A DNA stretch of 18,973 nt from DAOTXL01 sp034434895 (lineage in GTDB: Bacteria > Chloroflexota > Anaerolineae > JAAYZQ01): NCBI GenBank assembly GCA_034434895.1, contig DAOTYI010000299.1:1-18973 (forward strand), given 5' to 3'. Position 1 is the stretch's first letter, and each line of letters opens with the position of its first letter. Of the stretch, positions 7,803-15,074 are shown piece by piece. A program made the translations under genes and the position numbers. The notes beneath the pieces are model-generated. The model had not been told where the DNA came from, ran no database searches, and worked only from the letters and a program-made list of their open reading frames with translations.

Positions 7803-10092
7803 CCTTTTCCTCCAGGAGCACCTCTTCTTCGCCGTCGGCGCGCAGGTCGAGAAGCCAGTTGTGCATGGCCCCCGCTTCAATCTTGGCCTGGACCCGTTTG
7901 TGCCCTTCGGCGCTCAGGCGTTTTTCCAGTTCGGCGCGGCCGGCCTCGGTATCCAGGTCGAGGTCGGGCCAGCGAGCGGCGATGGCCTCCCTGGTCGTCC
8001 AGATGCAGTAGCGGAAAAGCCGCTCGTCCCCCTTGAACAGGCGCAGGAAATATTGAAACCGATCACCCGGCTCCGGCTTGAACCCCTCGTCTACGGTATA
8101 GCCCTGGTACTGCCATGTCGGGCCACGGCCCCGGCGTTCATAACCGACCATGGCCTGGGCCTGGGCCAGCAGTTCATTTGGATCGGCGGTGGGACGGGCG
8201 CACAGGGTGCCCAGACAGATATAGGCCACGGGGGCCGGGGTGGCGGGATACCCCAGGCGGGCCAGGCGAGCCTGCTCCCACACCGGGTCTACGGCCTGGA
8301 CCGTCTTATTGGGGGCATAGGCGCGGCGGGCGGCGCGGAGCAGTTCGGGACGGACAGGGTCCTCGTTTTCGCCCACCACAGTGATCAGCAGTGGCCGCCG
8401 CAAGAAGCGATCCACAGCCAGGGCGTAGCGGGCGGCCTCGAAACCCAGATGGCGATAGAAAGGCAGCAGGGCCTCCAGCGTCTGCCGGGCCAACTGCTGG
8501 TGTTCCTGCCGACCGGTCAGGCGATACAGGCGCAGGTGGGCCTCCGCAGCCAACACATTCTCGTCAAACGGTTTTTCCCGGCGGCGAAGACGGCCAACCG
8601 CTTCCGGGGCAGCGGGGGTGTCAAAGTAGCGGCCATCGCCGTCGCGCAGGGCCCTGTCGGCAAAGCGCAGCAGCAGCTCAGCCCGTTGGAGGTACAGTTC
8701 ACGGCCCAGGTGCTCGCAGGCATCAAGCCAGGCAGTGGCCATCCTCACCTGGTCAGACAGCAGGCCCGGCATGTGCGGTTGGGTGTCAAAGTAGTGGTGC
8801 ATCCCCAGGCCCTCTCGATAGCCTCTGGCCCAGACAAATTCCAGAGCCCGGACTGCCAGCTCGGCGTAGCGGGGGTCGTTCAACACGGCACTGGCCAGCA
8901 GAAAGGCCGAGGCGGCAACCGCGTTCCGCTCGACATAGGCGGTTTTGTCCACATAGGGAGCCGCCCGCCCCGCCCGGCCCTGGGCGTCCAGAGCGTAATA
9001 GGCCGGGTCGGCTTCCTGACTGCTGTAGAAATAACCTCGCTCCCGGTCCCAGAGGGTGGTCTCCATGTAGGCCAGGGTGCTCCGGGCCACCTCCAGATAG
9101 GCTGGCCGGCCGGTGGCCTGGTAGGCCCGCAGGTAGAGGCCGAGCAGTTGCGCCTGGTCGCCGAGCATCTTTTCGGTGTGGGGTGCGCTCCAATCGGCGG
9201 CTGTGGCATAGCGGAAAAAGCCGCCGCCGATGTGATCGTGGAGGCCCCCCTGGGCCATGGCGGTCAGCGAGCGGTGGACCACCTGTTCCAACGCTTCATC
9301 GCCGCTGCGATGGGCCACGGCCAGGGCGAACTCCAGCACGTCGGCGTGGTGGAACCTGGGGACCGGGCCAAAACCACCATGTTGGGGGTCAAAGGCGGCC
9401 ACGACCGCCTGGGCTACCTCTTCGACCAGTTCCGGGCTCAGCTCACCGACCGCGGCGGGGCGTTCTTCCAATCCGGCCAGCAGCGCGCCCGGCCGCAGGC
9501 CGATGGTTGGCGTGGGCGGCGCCATCTCACCGGTATAGCGGGCCTTGACCCGGCGCAAGGCCCGCAACATCTCCTCGGCGGTCAAAAAGTTGTGGCTTTC
9601 CAACACCTCGCCGTCGGCGTCGAGAAAGGCGGTAGTCGGCCACCCCCCCCGATTGTAGCGGCTGTCCACGTCGGGGCGCCTGTCCACATCCACCAGGATG
9701 GGGATGACCGTCTCGTTAATGGCTTCGATGACCTGGGGATCGGCCAGGGTGGTCCGTTCCATCAGGTGGCAGGGTTCGCACCAGGGGGCGGTGAGGTACA
9801 CCATCACCGGCAGGTCCAGTTCTCTGGCCAGGCGGAACGAGTCCTCGTCCCACTCGTACCAGGTGATGGGCAGACGCTCTTTGGCCAGCTCCAGGTCAGG
9901 TTCGAAGAGGCGGCGGTATTCGGCCTCCAACAGGGCGTGATGCTGCTGCTCCTGCTGGGCCAGCATCTCAAAGAGGGAGCGGGTGCTGTTGTCGGTGGCG
10001 GCCTGAGCCATGCGCCGATAGAACTCCTGAGCGTCTCGTTCCCGCTGCATGGCCAGCCGCCAGGCCTCAGGGATTTCGTTCAGTGCTTTCAT
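7795..10092 (-). CDS. YyaL/DUF255 thioredoxin-like protein with N-terminal half-ferritin domain
   Basis: A 765-residue, three-part protein. Residues about 11-64 form two ferritin-like helices (Glu18, Glu23, then EQQH with Glu48/His51, ending LLEAEYRRLFE). Residues about 70-190 are a DUF255 thioredoxin-like domain with APWCEPCHLMER (Cys105, Cys108) and VDVDRRPDVD...GGWPTTAFLD. The remainder is the alpha/alpha-barrel of the YyaL/SPATA20 family, with GGLHDHIGGGFFRY and PHTEKMLGDQAQLL. YyaL proteins are conserved but their reaction is not established; cellobiose epimerase-like barrels are structural relatives. The ferritin-like N-terminus is not part of standard YyaL. The start at 10092 has GAGGAAAG upstream, ten bases after the Crp/Fnr gene. 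No signal peptide is visible, so it is probably cytoplasmic. Confidence 0.88.
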   Translation of the reverse strand: MKALNEIPEAWRLAMQRERDAQEFYRRMAQAATDNSTRSLFEMLAQQEQQHHALLEAEYRRLFEPDLELAKERLPITWYEWDEDSFRLARELDLPVMVYLTAPWCEPCHLMERTTLADPQVIEAINETVIPILVDVDRRPDVDSRYNRGGWPTTAFLDADGEVLESHNFLTAEEMLRALRRVKARYTGEMAPPTPTIGLRPGALLAGLEERPAAVGELSPELVEEVAQAVVAAFDPQHGGFGPVPRFHHADVLEFALAVAHRSGDEALEQVVHRSLTAMAQGGLHDHIGGGFFRYATAADWSAPHTEKMLGDQAQLLGLYLRAYQATGRPAYLEVARSTLAYMETTLWDRERGYFYSSQEADPAYYALDAQGRAGRAAPYVDKTAYVERNAVAASAFLLASAVLNDPRYAELAVRALEFVWARGYREGLGMHHYFDTQPHMPGLLSDQVRMATAWLDACEHLGRELYLQRAELLLRFADRALRDGDGRYFDTPAAPEAVGRLRRREKPFDENVLAAEAHLRLYRLTGRQEHQQLARQTLEALLPFYRHLGFEAARYALAVDRFLRRPLLITVVGENEDPVRPELLRAARRAYAPNKTVQAVDPVWEQARLARLGYPATPAPVAYICLGTLCARPTADPNELLAQAQAMVGYERRGRGPTWQYQGYTVDEGFKPEPGDRFQYFLRLFKGDERLFRYCIWTTREAIAARWPDLDLDTEAGRAELEKRLSAEGHKRVQAKIEAGAMHNWLLDLRADGEEEVLLEEKDA

Positions 10093-10102
10093 GGGCCTTT
10101 CC

Positions 10103-10768
10103 TCAGTCCAAGGTGCCGCCTGCTTCCAGCCGCAGGCCCTCCCGGTCCAGCAGGACAAGCTTCCGCCGGCCGGAACTCACCAGACCTCGCCGCCGAAAGT
10201 CCTGCAAGGTCTTGCTGATCGTCTCGCGCCAGGTGCCCAGCATATCTGCCAGTTCCTGGTGTGTGGCCTGTACCACTCCCCTGGGATCATCGCCGCCCAA
10301 TTCCAGCAGGAGCGCCGCCAGACGGGCAGAGATGGTGCTGTAGGCCACCTGCTCCAACCGGTTCTCGGCCTCCAGCACCCGCTGGCCGATGGCCTGCATC
10401 AGCCCAAAGCCAAACAGCGCGTTGGTGGATGAGAGTTCCAGGGCACGCTGGCTGGGCATGACCCAGATGGTACACGGCTCCAGGGCCACGGCGCAGCTAT
10501 TCGGCCCCTCCTCACCGAGCAGCGATTCCTCACCAAAGATCATCCCCGGCCCGAGTGTGGCAACGACAAAGCGACGGCCATCGCGCGTGGTGCGGTAGAG
10601 CTGCACCCGGCCGCTGACCACCAGGAACAGAGATCGGGTCAACTCCTCCGCTTCGCCCACCGTCTGGCCCGCCTGAAAGGAGCGAACCTGCAGCGATTCC
10701 CCTACCGCTTCACTTTGCTGGGCCAGACGGCTAAAGATGCTGGTCACATTTCTGTCCCTTGCATTCAT
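10103..10768 (-). CDS. Crp/Fnr-family transcriptional regulator
   Basis: A 221-residue regulator. A cNMP-type beta-roll occupies about 20-110 (FVVATLGPGMIFGEESLLGE), a dimer helix follows, and a winged helix-turn-helix lies at 168-197 (ATHQELADMLGTWRETISKTLQDFRRRGLV). The Arg-Ser/Thr pair that binds cAMP phosphate is replaced (GPNSCAVA), and no N-terminal cysteine cluster of the Fnr type exists; only Cys92 and Cys99 are present. The effector is therefore unclear: haem, redox at the two cysteines, or an unknown ligand. It lies inside the ferritin-like operon and probably controls it. The start at 10768 has AGAGG about seven bases upstream; an in-frame ATG at 10801 has weaker support. Confidence 0.9.
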   Translation of the reverse strand: MNARDRNVTSIFSRLAQQSEAVGESLQVRSFQAGQTVGEAEELTRSLFLVVSGRVQLYRTTRDGRRFVVATLGPGMIFGEESLLGEEGPNSCAVALEPCTIWVMPSQRALELSSTNALFGFGLMQAIGQRVLEAENRLEQVAYSTISARLAALLLELGGDDPRGVVQATHQELADMLGTWRETISKTLQDFRRRGLVSSGRRKLVLLDREGLRLEAGGTLD

Positions 10769-10830
10769 GCCATGACCTCTCCCGCCAGATCGATGGGCCA
10801 TCGCGTGGGAGATCCTGACCTCACCACTCT

Positions 10831-10877
10831 ATTCCGCATTCCGCATTCCGCATTCCGCATTCCGCATTCCGCATTCC
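10831..10877. repeat. Heptamer tandem repeat, 6.7 units
   Basis: Six exact copies of ATTCCGC plus ATTCC (GGAAT/GCGGAAT on the minus strand). It begins three bases downstream of the half-ferritin stop and ends about 60 bases before the regulator start, so it is transcribed within the operon. An exact array of this size suggests recent slippage. Length changes would alter spacing between the two genes without affecting coding. Confidence 0.93.
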
Positions 10878-10879
10878 TC

Positions 10880-11074
10880 TCACCCGGCCAGCTTCTTTTC
10901 CAACCGGGCATACTCGCCTTCCAGGAACTGGGCGTGAAAGGCCTCTTCGTCCCGCAGGCGGGCAAAGAAGGCTTTCAGCTCTTCATCCTCGGCCAGGTCC
11001 ACGGCCAGTTGATATTTGGCCTGCGCGGCCTGTTCTTCCATGGACATAATTTTGATAAAGCCCAGCCAATCCAT
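10880..11074 (-). CDS. Small half-ferritin-like protein (64 residues)
   Basis: Starts MDWLGFIKIMSMEEQAAQAK and has two predicted amphipathic helices with Glu14 and an ExxH motif (Glu44, His47 in DEEAFHAQF), ending LEGEYARLEKK. This is one half of a ferritin-like four-helix bundle, so iron binding would need a dimer or a partner. The closing signature HAQFLEGEYARL matches the half-ferritin domain of the YyaL-like protein (HHALLEAEYRRL) and the second half of the ferritin-like protein (HLRLLEGEYNFL). The start at 11074 has a near-perfect AAGGAGG five bases upstream. It is the first gene of the minus-strand operon that includes the Crp/Fnr regulator. Encapsulated ferritins are the closest known half-ferritins, but no encapsulin gene is visible here. 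Confidence 0.82.
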   Translation of the reverse strand: MDWLGFIKIMSMEEQAAQAKYQLAVDLAEDEELKAFFARLRDEEAFHAQFLEGEYARLEKKLAG

Positions 11075-11105
11075 CTTTTCCTCCTTGTGATCGGTTTGGG
11101 TGCAG

Positions 11106-11128
11106 GTGTGGCCTTGAGGCCTGCACAC
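11106..11128 (-). promoter_or_regulatory. Hairpin at the predicted 5' end of the half-ferritin mRNA
   Basis: On the minus strand GTGTG-CA-GGCC pairs with GGCCACAC around TCAA, a nine-base stem with a two-base bulge. It begins within a few bases of the transcription start predicted from the -10 at 11134-11139. It could stabilise the mRNA or be an operator for the Crp/Fnr-type regulator; GTGTG...CACAC vaguely resembles Crp half-sites, but the spacing does not fit. Confidence 0.4.
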
Positions 11129-11133
11129 GCCTC

Positions 11134-11156
11134 ATTATAGCCGACCTCTATTAGAG
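11134..11156 (-). promoter_or_regulatory. Promoter -10 and palindrome of the ferritin-like operon
   Basis: TATAAT on the minus strand (11134-11139). The expected -35 region is a poor match (ATGGCG), and between them lies the palindrome CTCTA-T-TAGAG (11146-11156). A good -10 with a poor -35 and an operator-like palindrome suggests an activator-dependent promoter, which would suit autoregulation by the Crp/Fnr protein. This is inference from layout. Confidence 0.5.
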
Positions 11157-11171
11157 CGCCATTAAGAAACC

Positions 11172-11193
11172 CAGGGTGGGGGTTAAAACCCTG
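11172..11193 (-). terminator. Weak terminator candidate after truD
   Basis: On the minus strand CAGGGT and ACCCTG form a six-base stem immediately after the truD stop codon, followed by GGGTTTCTT. The stem is short and the T-run is poor, so some read-through into the ferritin-like operon is possible. Confidence 0.3.
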
Positions 11194-12441
11194 TTAGAGT
11201 TCTGTAACCTCGCTTACGTCCGCTTGCGGTTCTGGGGTCAAAGGCACCTTCATGATCTCGGCCAGCACCGCTGTGGCGTAGCAGCCGGGGGGCAGCCAGA
11301 AGCGCAGCAGCACCCCGTCGTCATATTCCAGTTCCGGCTCGTGGAGCGGAAAGCGCAAGGCCCGCCGCGCCCCTCTGGCCTGGAGGCCGTGGCCTGCGCG
11401 GAAATCGTCCAGCGTCAGGCCCTCGGCCTGCAACACCGCCCGTTCCAGCTCCCCCTGCTGTCCGCTCGCCTGCATCATCTTGTAGCCAAAGAGCGGCCCG
11501 GTCGGGCTGATCTCAAAGCGCCCGGCGCGGGGTTGCTCGGCGGCTTCATCCTCCACACGGAAGATCGAGTGGCCGGGGTGCCTGATCGCCAGATCGCCGA
11601 CAAAGACGCGATCCAGGGTAGATAGCCGGGCGTCGAGCACCCGGTTGAACAGCGCCGACTGGTAGGCCGACAGGAAAAAAAGCTTCAGCGATTTGGGCAC
11701 AGCGGCATACGCCTGCTGGAAATCGCCGGCGGTGCGGATCAGCACCTGCAACGAACGGCGTTCATCGGCCATGCTGTGCGGCAATAGATGCAGCGCCTGC
11801 GGCCATTCTCCGGCGTCGAACCGCGCCCGGGCCTCCTGGACCCTCTGGCTCTCGTTGGGATGCGGCCGGCCCAGAAAAGCCCGCACAAAGCCGGCCACAT
11901 CGTTCCTCACCACCGCTTTTCCCAGGTCGGCAGAATCGCCCCGCAGGCCAAAGCGCTGCGGCCCGTAGCGGTTGGGCACACCGCGCCGCACCAACACATC
12001 CAGGATCGCCCGGCAGGCCGGCAGGGCCGCACGGTCCACCTGCCTGATGCGGATGGTGAACCGATTGCCGCGCAGGTGGCCGATCTTGAGCTTGTTGCGG
12101 TGCCGCTCAGCCCACAATACCTCCAGGTTCGGCAGGTTGAGGGCGGTCACCGCCTCAGGCGGCACCCCCTCTACCGACAGCATCTGGCAGGTGATGGCCT
12201 GGGCATCCTTGAGGCCGGCATGACCGATGCGGCCCGGCGATACCCCCAGCGCCCGGGCGATGGCGGCGATCGCCTCGAAGGTCGAAAGGCCAACCTTGCG
12301 GATCTCGAAAAAGGTATGCTCCCCTTCGCCAACCGGCAGGTAGAGGGGCAGCTCTTCCACCACAAAGTCTTCGACCCGCTCCTTGATGGTCCCACCGATG
12401 CCCGGCAGGTCGTCGGTCAGATACCGTTCCTCCTGGGTCAT
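11194..12441 (-). CDS. truD: tRNA pseudouridine(13) synthase TruD
   Basis: Isomerises uridine 13 of tRNA (Glu tRNA in E. coli) to pseudouridine. The 415-residue product begins with an IKERVEDFVVEELP segment typical of the family, then GHAGLKDAQAITCQ with the catalytic Asp79 (the counterpart of Asp80 in E. coli GLKDRxAVTxQ). It then has NKLKIGHLRGNRFTIRIR and PNRYGPQRFG. It is longer than E. coli TruD (349), closer to archaeal-type members, partly through a longer C-terminus. GLKDAQ instead of the more common GxKDRxA is a small deviation. The ATG at 12441 follows GAGGG and is three bases past the LON-domain gene stop, indicating one operon. Confidence 0.93.
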   Translation of the reverse strand: MTQEERYLTDDLPGIGGTIKERVEDFVVEELPLYLPVGEGEHTFFEIRKVGLSTFEAIAAIARALGVSPGRIGHAGLKDAQAITCQMLSVEGVPPEAVTALNLPNLEVLWAERHRNKLKIGHLRGNRFTIRIRQVDRAALPACRAILDVLVRRGVPNRYGPQRFGLRGDSADLGKAVVRNDVAGFVRAFLGRPHPNESQRVQEARARFDAGEWPQALHLLPHSMADERRSLQVLIRTAGDFQQAYAAVPKSLKLFFLSAYQSALFNRVLDARLSTLDRVFVGDLAIRHPGHSIFRVEDEAAEQPRAGRFEISPTGPLFGYKMMQASGQQGELERAVLQAEGLTLDDFRAGHGLQARGARRALRFPLHEPELEYDDGVLLRFWLPPGCYATAVLAEIMKVPLTPEPQADVSEVTEL

Positions 12442-12444
12442 CCC

Positions 12445-13098
12445 TCAGTTCCGGGACAAAAGCCCGCTAAACCCCCCTTCCCACTGCTCTCGTTGGGTCT
12501 GGATGATATAGTTCAGGATCAACTGCTCACGGCGCAGGATGGACCACTCGGCCCGGAGCAGGTGGGCCACCGTGTCCTGACTCAACAGTTGCTGCTTTTG
12601 GAGCACGGGCAACTGCAGGGCAATGGCCACCAGCAGCGCCAGCGCCGATGGTTCTGTGGGGATCTCGTCAATGGCCATCTTGTGGCCCTGAGCCTGGGCC
12701 AGCAGGACCAGGTACTGGTGGAAGAGGGCGCGCAGCGGGTTGACCAGGCCCTGATCCTCCGCCTGATCCTGAACCAGCGGCCACGGTTCGGCACGGCTCA
12801 CCAGGTATGGCTGCTCTGCGTGCACGGTGAGCACGCGGAATCGCTCATGGCCGATGACCACGATGTTGATCTGCCCGTCGGACAGGTAACTCACCCCGGC
12901 GATCAGGGCCGAGGTGCCGATCTCATACAGCCGCCTCTCTGTGGGATGGATCAGGACCACGCCAAAGGGCCGCTCCTCCAGCAGGCAACGGTTGACCATC
13001 AGTTTGTACCGCTCTTCAAAGATGCGCAGGGGCAGGATCATGCCGGGGAACAGCACCGTATGGAGCGGGAAAAGCGGCAGGTCGGTCCAGATGCTCAT
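12445..13098 (-). CDS. Stand-alone LON substrate-binding domain protein
   Basis: A 217-residue protein consisting of the N-terminal domain of Lon protease (PF02190-type): DLPLFPLHTVLFPGMILPLRIFEERY at its start, followed by RPFGVVLI and the QPYLVSRAE segment, then a helical C-terminus (ALALLVAIALQLPVLQKQQLLS). There is no ATPase or protease domain, so it cannot degrade protein by itself. Such proteins are common in bacteria and are assumed to bind protein substrates; the role is unknown. The start at 13098 gives the family N-terminus, and its ATGA overlaps the stop of the upstream beta-propeller gene by four bases. This is a sign of translational coupling. Confidence 0.9.
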   Translation of the reverse strand: MSIWTDLPLFPLHTVLFPGMILPLRIFEERYKLMVNRCLLEERPFGVVLIHPTERRLYEIGTSALIAGVSYLSDGQINIVVIGHERFRVLTVHAEQPYLVSRAEPWPLVQDQAEDQGLVNPLRALFHQYLVLLAQAQGHKMAIDEIPTEPSALALLVAIALQLPVLQKQQLLSQDTVAHLLRAEWSILRREQLILNYIIQTQREQWEGGFSGLLSRN

Positions 13099-14477
13099 GG
13101 TGGGCCCCCCTGGCGCAGCGTCAGGGAGAGCGGCCCGGCCGGGAGCTGGATCGTCTCCTTCACGGCAGCCGAAGGCAGGTGGATGACCGAAATGGTCTGC
13201 GAAGTCAGATTGGCAACATACAGCCACTGGCCGTCGGCACTGACGGTCAGGGCCACCGGCCGGGCCCCCACGGCCAGCAGGGTCGGCGGTTCCGATCCGA
13301 TCGGATCCAGGATATAGAGGGTGCCCAGCGCTTCGCTCAGGGCATACACCTCTCGTTTGGCAGGCGAGGCGGCCAGGGCCGAGATGCCGGCCGGGACCTC
13401 TCTGCTAAAGACGATGCCGAGATCGGTTTGAACGGTAGTCAGCAGGCCATACGGCTCGCCACCTGGGAAGAAGCCTTGCAGGGTGACAGTGCTTGTCGGT
13501 GCTGCTGGCGTATGGAAGAGATAGCCGGAATGGAGAATGGACAGATAGCGCCCGTCGCCCGACAGGATGCCCGTCCCCCGAGAGCGGCGTGGACCGGTCG
13601 GCAAGTCGTACATCCTCCACTCCCGCAGGATGGCGTCGTCGAGCTTCCATGCCCGGCACTCGGCCGCGCACAGGACATAGATGTCTGTCCCGTCCGGCCT
13701 CCACCGAAGCCGCTCCTCCAGATTCACGCTGGTCAGCAGCCGGTCGGCCAACCGGTTACCGGTCTGAGCATCCAGGATGAGCAGGTGAACCAGCTCTGGC
13801 ATGGCCGAGGCGTGACCGGTGGGCAGGCCGGTGATCACCAGGTGCTGGCCGTCGGCGCTCAGGTCCAGGCTTTCGATGCTCCCGCTCACTTCCATCCGTG
13901 CCAGCAGCCTGCCATCCTGACTATCCAGGAGGTAGCCCTGGTCGCCGGCGACGGCGTAGAGCAGTTCCTTGTCGGGATGGGCGAGCAGGTGGCGCACCGG
14001 TGCCTGGGGCGGGGCCGGCAGGGCAAAGGTCTGCACGATCAACAGGCTGGCGGTATCAATCACGGCAATCCGGGCTTCATTCAAACCGACAAACAGCCGT
14101 GCGGCGGCGTGGAGAGAGAGGAACAGCGTGACGGCCGTTTCCCTGCTGGCCGGCACCTCCACCTGAGGCTCACAGGCCAGATCGTACCCCACCTGTTGAA
14201 CGCAGAGCCGGTAGGCAGGTCTGGGCGGCAATCCGTGAAAGCGGACCATGCCCCTCTCGTCGGTGAGGGCGGTGGGCAGGGCCTGTTCGCCAGGCGCCTG
14301 GGCCCACACCCTGGCTCCGGCCAGAGGCTCTCCCGTTTCGGCATCTACAACCTGAACGAGCAGCACAGTCGGCGATGGCGCTGTCACATAGAGCAGGATC
14401 AGGGCAAGCAACATCAGCCCGGCTGCAACCAGAAGCAAGACCAGCGGTTTTCGCTGTTTCACTTTTTTCTCCCACAT
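13095..14477 (-). CDS. Membrane-anchored beta-propeller protein with carboxypeptidase-regulatory-like domain
   Basis: A 460-residue protein. A positively charged N-terminus and one TM helix (about 12-31) anchor it, and the rest should be outside. A carboxypeptidase-regulatory-like beta-sandwich follows (about 40-118: VVDAETGEPLAGARVW, TDERGMVRFHGLP, YRLCVQQVGYDLA), then a seven-bladed YVTN-type propeller (about 125-455) with blades such as IAVIDTASLLIVQTFALP, QYLYVANLTSQTISVIHLP-like and AVALTVSADGQWLY-like repeats. No catalytic motif is seen. An alternative GTG start at 14462 has GGGAG at better spacing than the ATG. It heads the operon with the LON-domain protein and truD. The function is unknown; scaffold or cell-surface binding is likely. 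Confidence 0.8.
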   Translation of the reverse strand: MWEKKVKQRKPLVLLLVAAGLMLLALILLYVTAPSPTVLLVQVVDAETGEPLAGARVWAQAPGEQALPTALTDERGMVRFHGLPPRPAYRLCVQQVGYDLACEPQVEVPASRETAVTLFLSLHAAARLFVGLNEARIAVIDTASLLIVQTFALPAPPQAPVRHLLAHPDKELLYAVAGDQGYLLDSQDGRLLARMEVSGSIESLDLSADGQHLVITGLPTGHASAMPELVHLLILDAQTGNRLADRLLTSVNLEERLRWRPDGTDIYVLCAAECRAWKLDDAILREWRMYDLPTGPRRSRGTGILSGDGRYLSILHSGYLFHTPAAPTSTVTLQGFFPGGEPYGLLTTVQTDLGIVFSREVPAGISALAASPAKREVYALSEALGTLYILDPIGSEPPTLLAVGARPVALTVSADGQWLYVANLTSQTISVIHLPSAAVKETIQLPAGPLSLTLRQGGPP

Positions 14478-14510
14478 GGGTCGCCAGGTCCAACACCTGA
14501 ATCACTCACA

Positions 14511-14516
14511 ATTATA
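14511..14516 (-). promoter_or_regulatory. Candidate -10 box for the beta-propeller/LON/truD operon
   Basis: TATAAT on the minus strand, about 35 bases before the ATG at 14477. The expected -35 position carries TTCCCT, a weak match. The region 14478-14617 holds divergent promoters for this operon and the tag-like gene. Confidence 0.45.
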
Positions 14517-14571
14517 CACCAGGAGCCGGAAAAAGGGAAAAGACCTTCCCGGTCTAACCACCATGTGTCGG

Positions 14572-14600
14572 TTGCGGCCAGGGCAACGCTGTGGTATACT
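14572..14600 (+). promoter_or_regulatory. Sigma-70-type promoter of the Tag-like gene
   Basis: -35 TTGCGG (14572-14577), 17-base spacer, -10 TATACT (14595-14600). The transcription start would fall near 14607, very close to the ribosome site, so the leader is only about ten bases. Confidence 0.65.
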
Positions 14601-14617
14601 TGGGGCAGGAGGGGGAA

Positions 14618-15061
14618 TTGTTCGAGATTCCGCCGCGCAAGAAACCAGCCGACGACAACGGCTATTTTGAGGAACTGACCAGGGCGATCTTCCAAGCCGG
14701 CTTCAGTTGGCGGGTGATCCGGGACAAGTGGCCCAACTTTCAAACGGCCTTTGAAGGCTTTGACATCGCCACCGTGGCAGGCTATGGGGAACCTGACGTC
14801 GAGCGACTGCTGGCCGATCCGGGGATCGTGCGCAACCGGCGCAAGATCGAGGCGACGATCCACAACGCCCGGGTCATGTGGGACCTGATACAGCAACACG
14901 GCTCGTTCCATGCCTATCTGCGCAGCCTTGACGGCCTGGACTATGCCGGGCGGCGCCGAGAGCTCAGCCGACGCTTTCACCACCTGGGCCCGACCGGCGT
15001 GTTTGTCTTTCTGTGGTGTGTGGAGGAAGAGGTGCCGGTCTGGGAAGAGCGCATGAAATAG
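14618..15061 (+). CDS. Tag-like DNA-3-methyladenine glycosylase, short form
   Basis: A 147-residue protein of the HhH-related Tag family, which excises 3-methyladenine from alkylated DNA. It matches Tag in FEELTRAIFQAGFSWRVI, AFEGFD and the EPDVERLLADPGIVRNRRKIEATIHNAR block. The start is taken as TTG at 14618 because AGGAGG lies five bases upstream and the -10 box overlaps the only earlier starts. It lacks the N-terminal segment of E. coli Tag (187 residues) with the first zinc ligands. By my alignment of the QAG(L/F)SW motif, the position of catalytic-site Glu38 is Ala. The alignment is by eye. It may therefore be a divergent glycosylase with altered substrate or only a DNA-binding relative. 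It is the first gene of a plus-strand unit with the small peptide gene 13 bases downstream. Confidence 0.75.
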   Translation: MFEIPPRKKPADDNGYFEELTRAIFQAGFSWRVIRDKWPNFQTAFEGFDIATVAGYGEPDVERLLADPGIVRNRRKIEATIHNARVMWDLIQQHGSFHAYLRSLDGLDYAGRRRELSRRFHHLGPTGVFVFLWCVEEEVPVWEERMK

Positions 15062-15074
15062 GGAGCGAGAGACG

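Noticed and set aside
7759..10218. An 819-codon open frame on the plus strand opposite the YyaL-like gene
   Set aside because: Same reasoning; the minus-strand protein has the DUF255 and barrel motifs, and the plus-strand frame has none.
10103..10768. Classical Fnr oxygen sensor or Crp with cAMP binding
   Set aside because: There is no N-terminal cysteine cluster, and the Arg-Ser/Thr phosphate-binding pair is absent.
10831..10877. CRISPR-like array
   Set aside because: The unit is seven bases with no spacers; this is a simple tandem repeat.
10880..11074. Encapsulin cargo system (half-ferritin as encapsulated ferritin)
   Set aside because: No encapsulin shell gene is present and the C-terminus lacks an obvious targeting peptide; kept only as an analogy.
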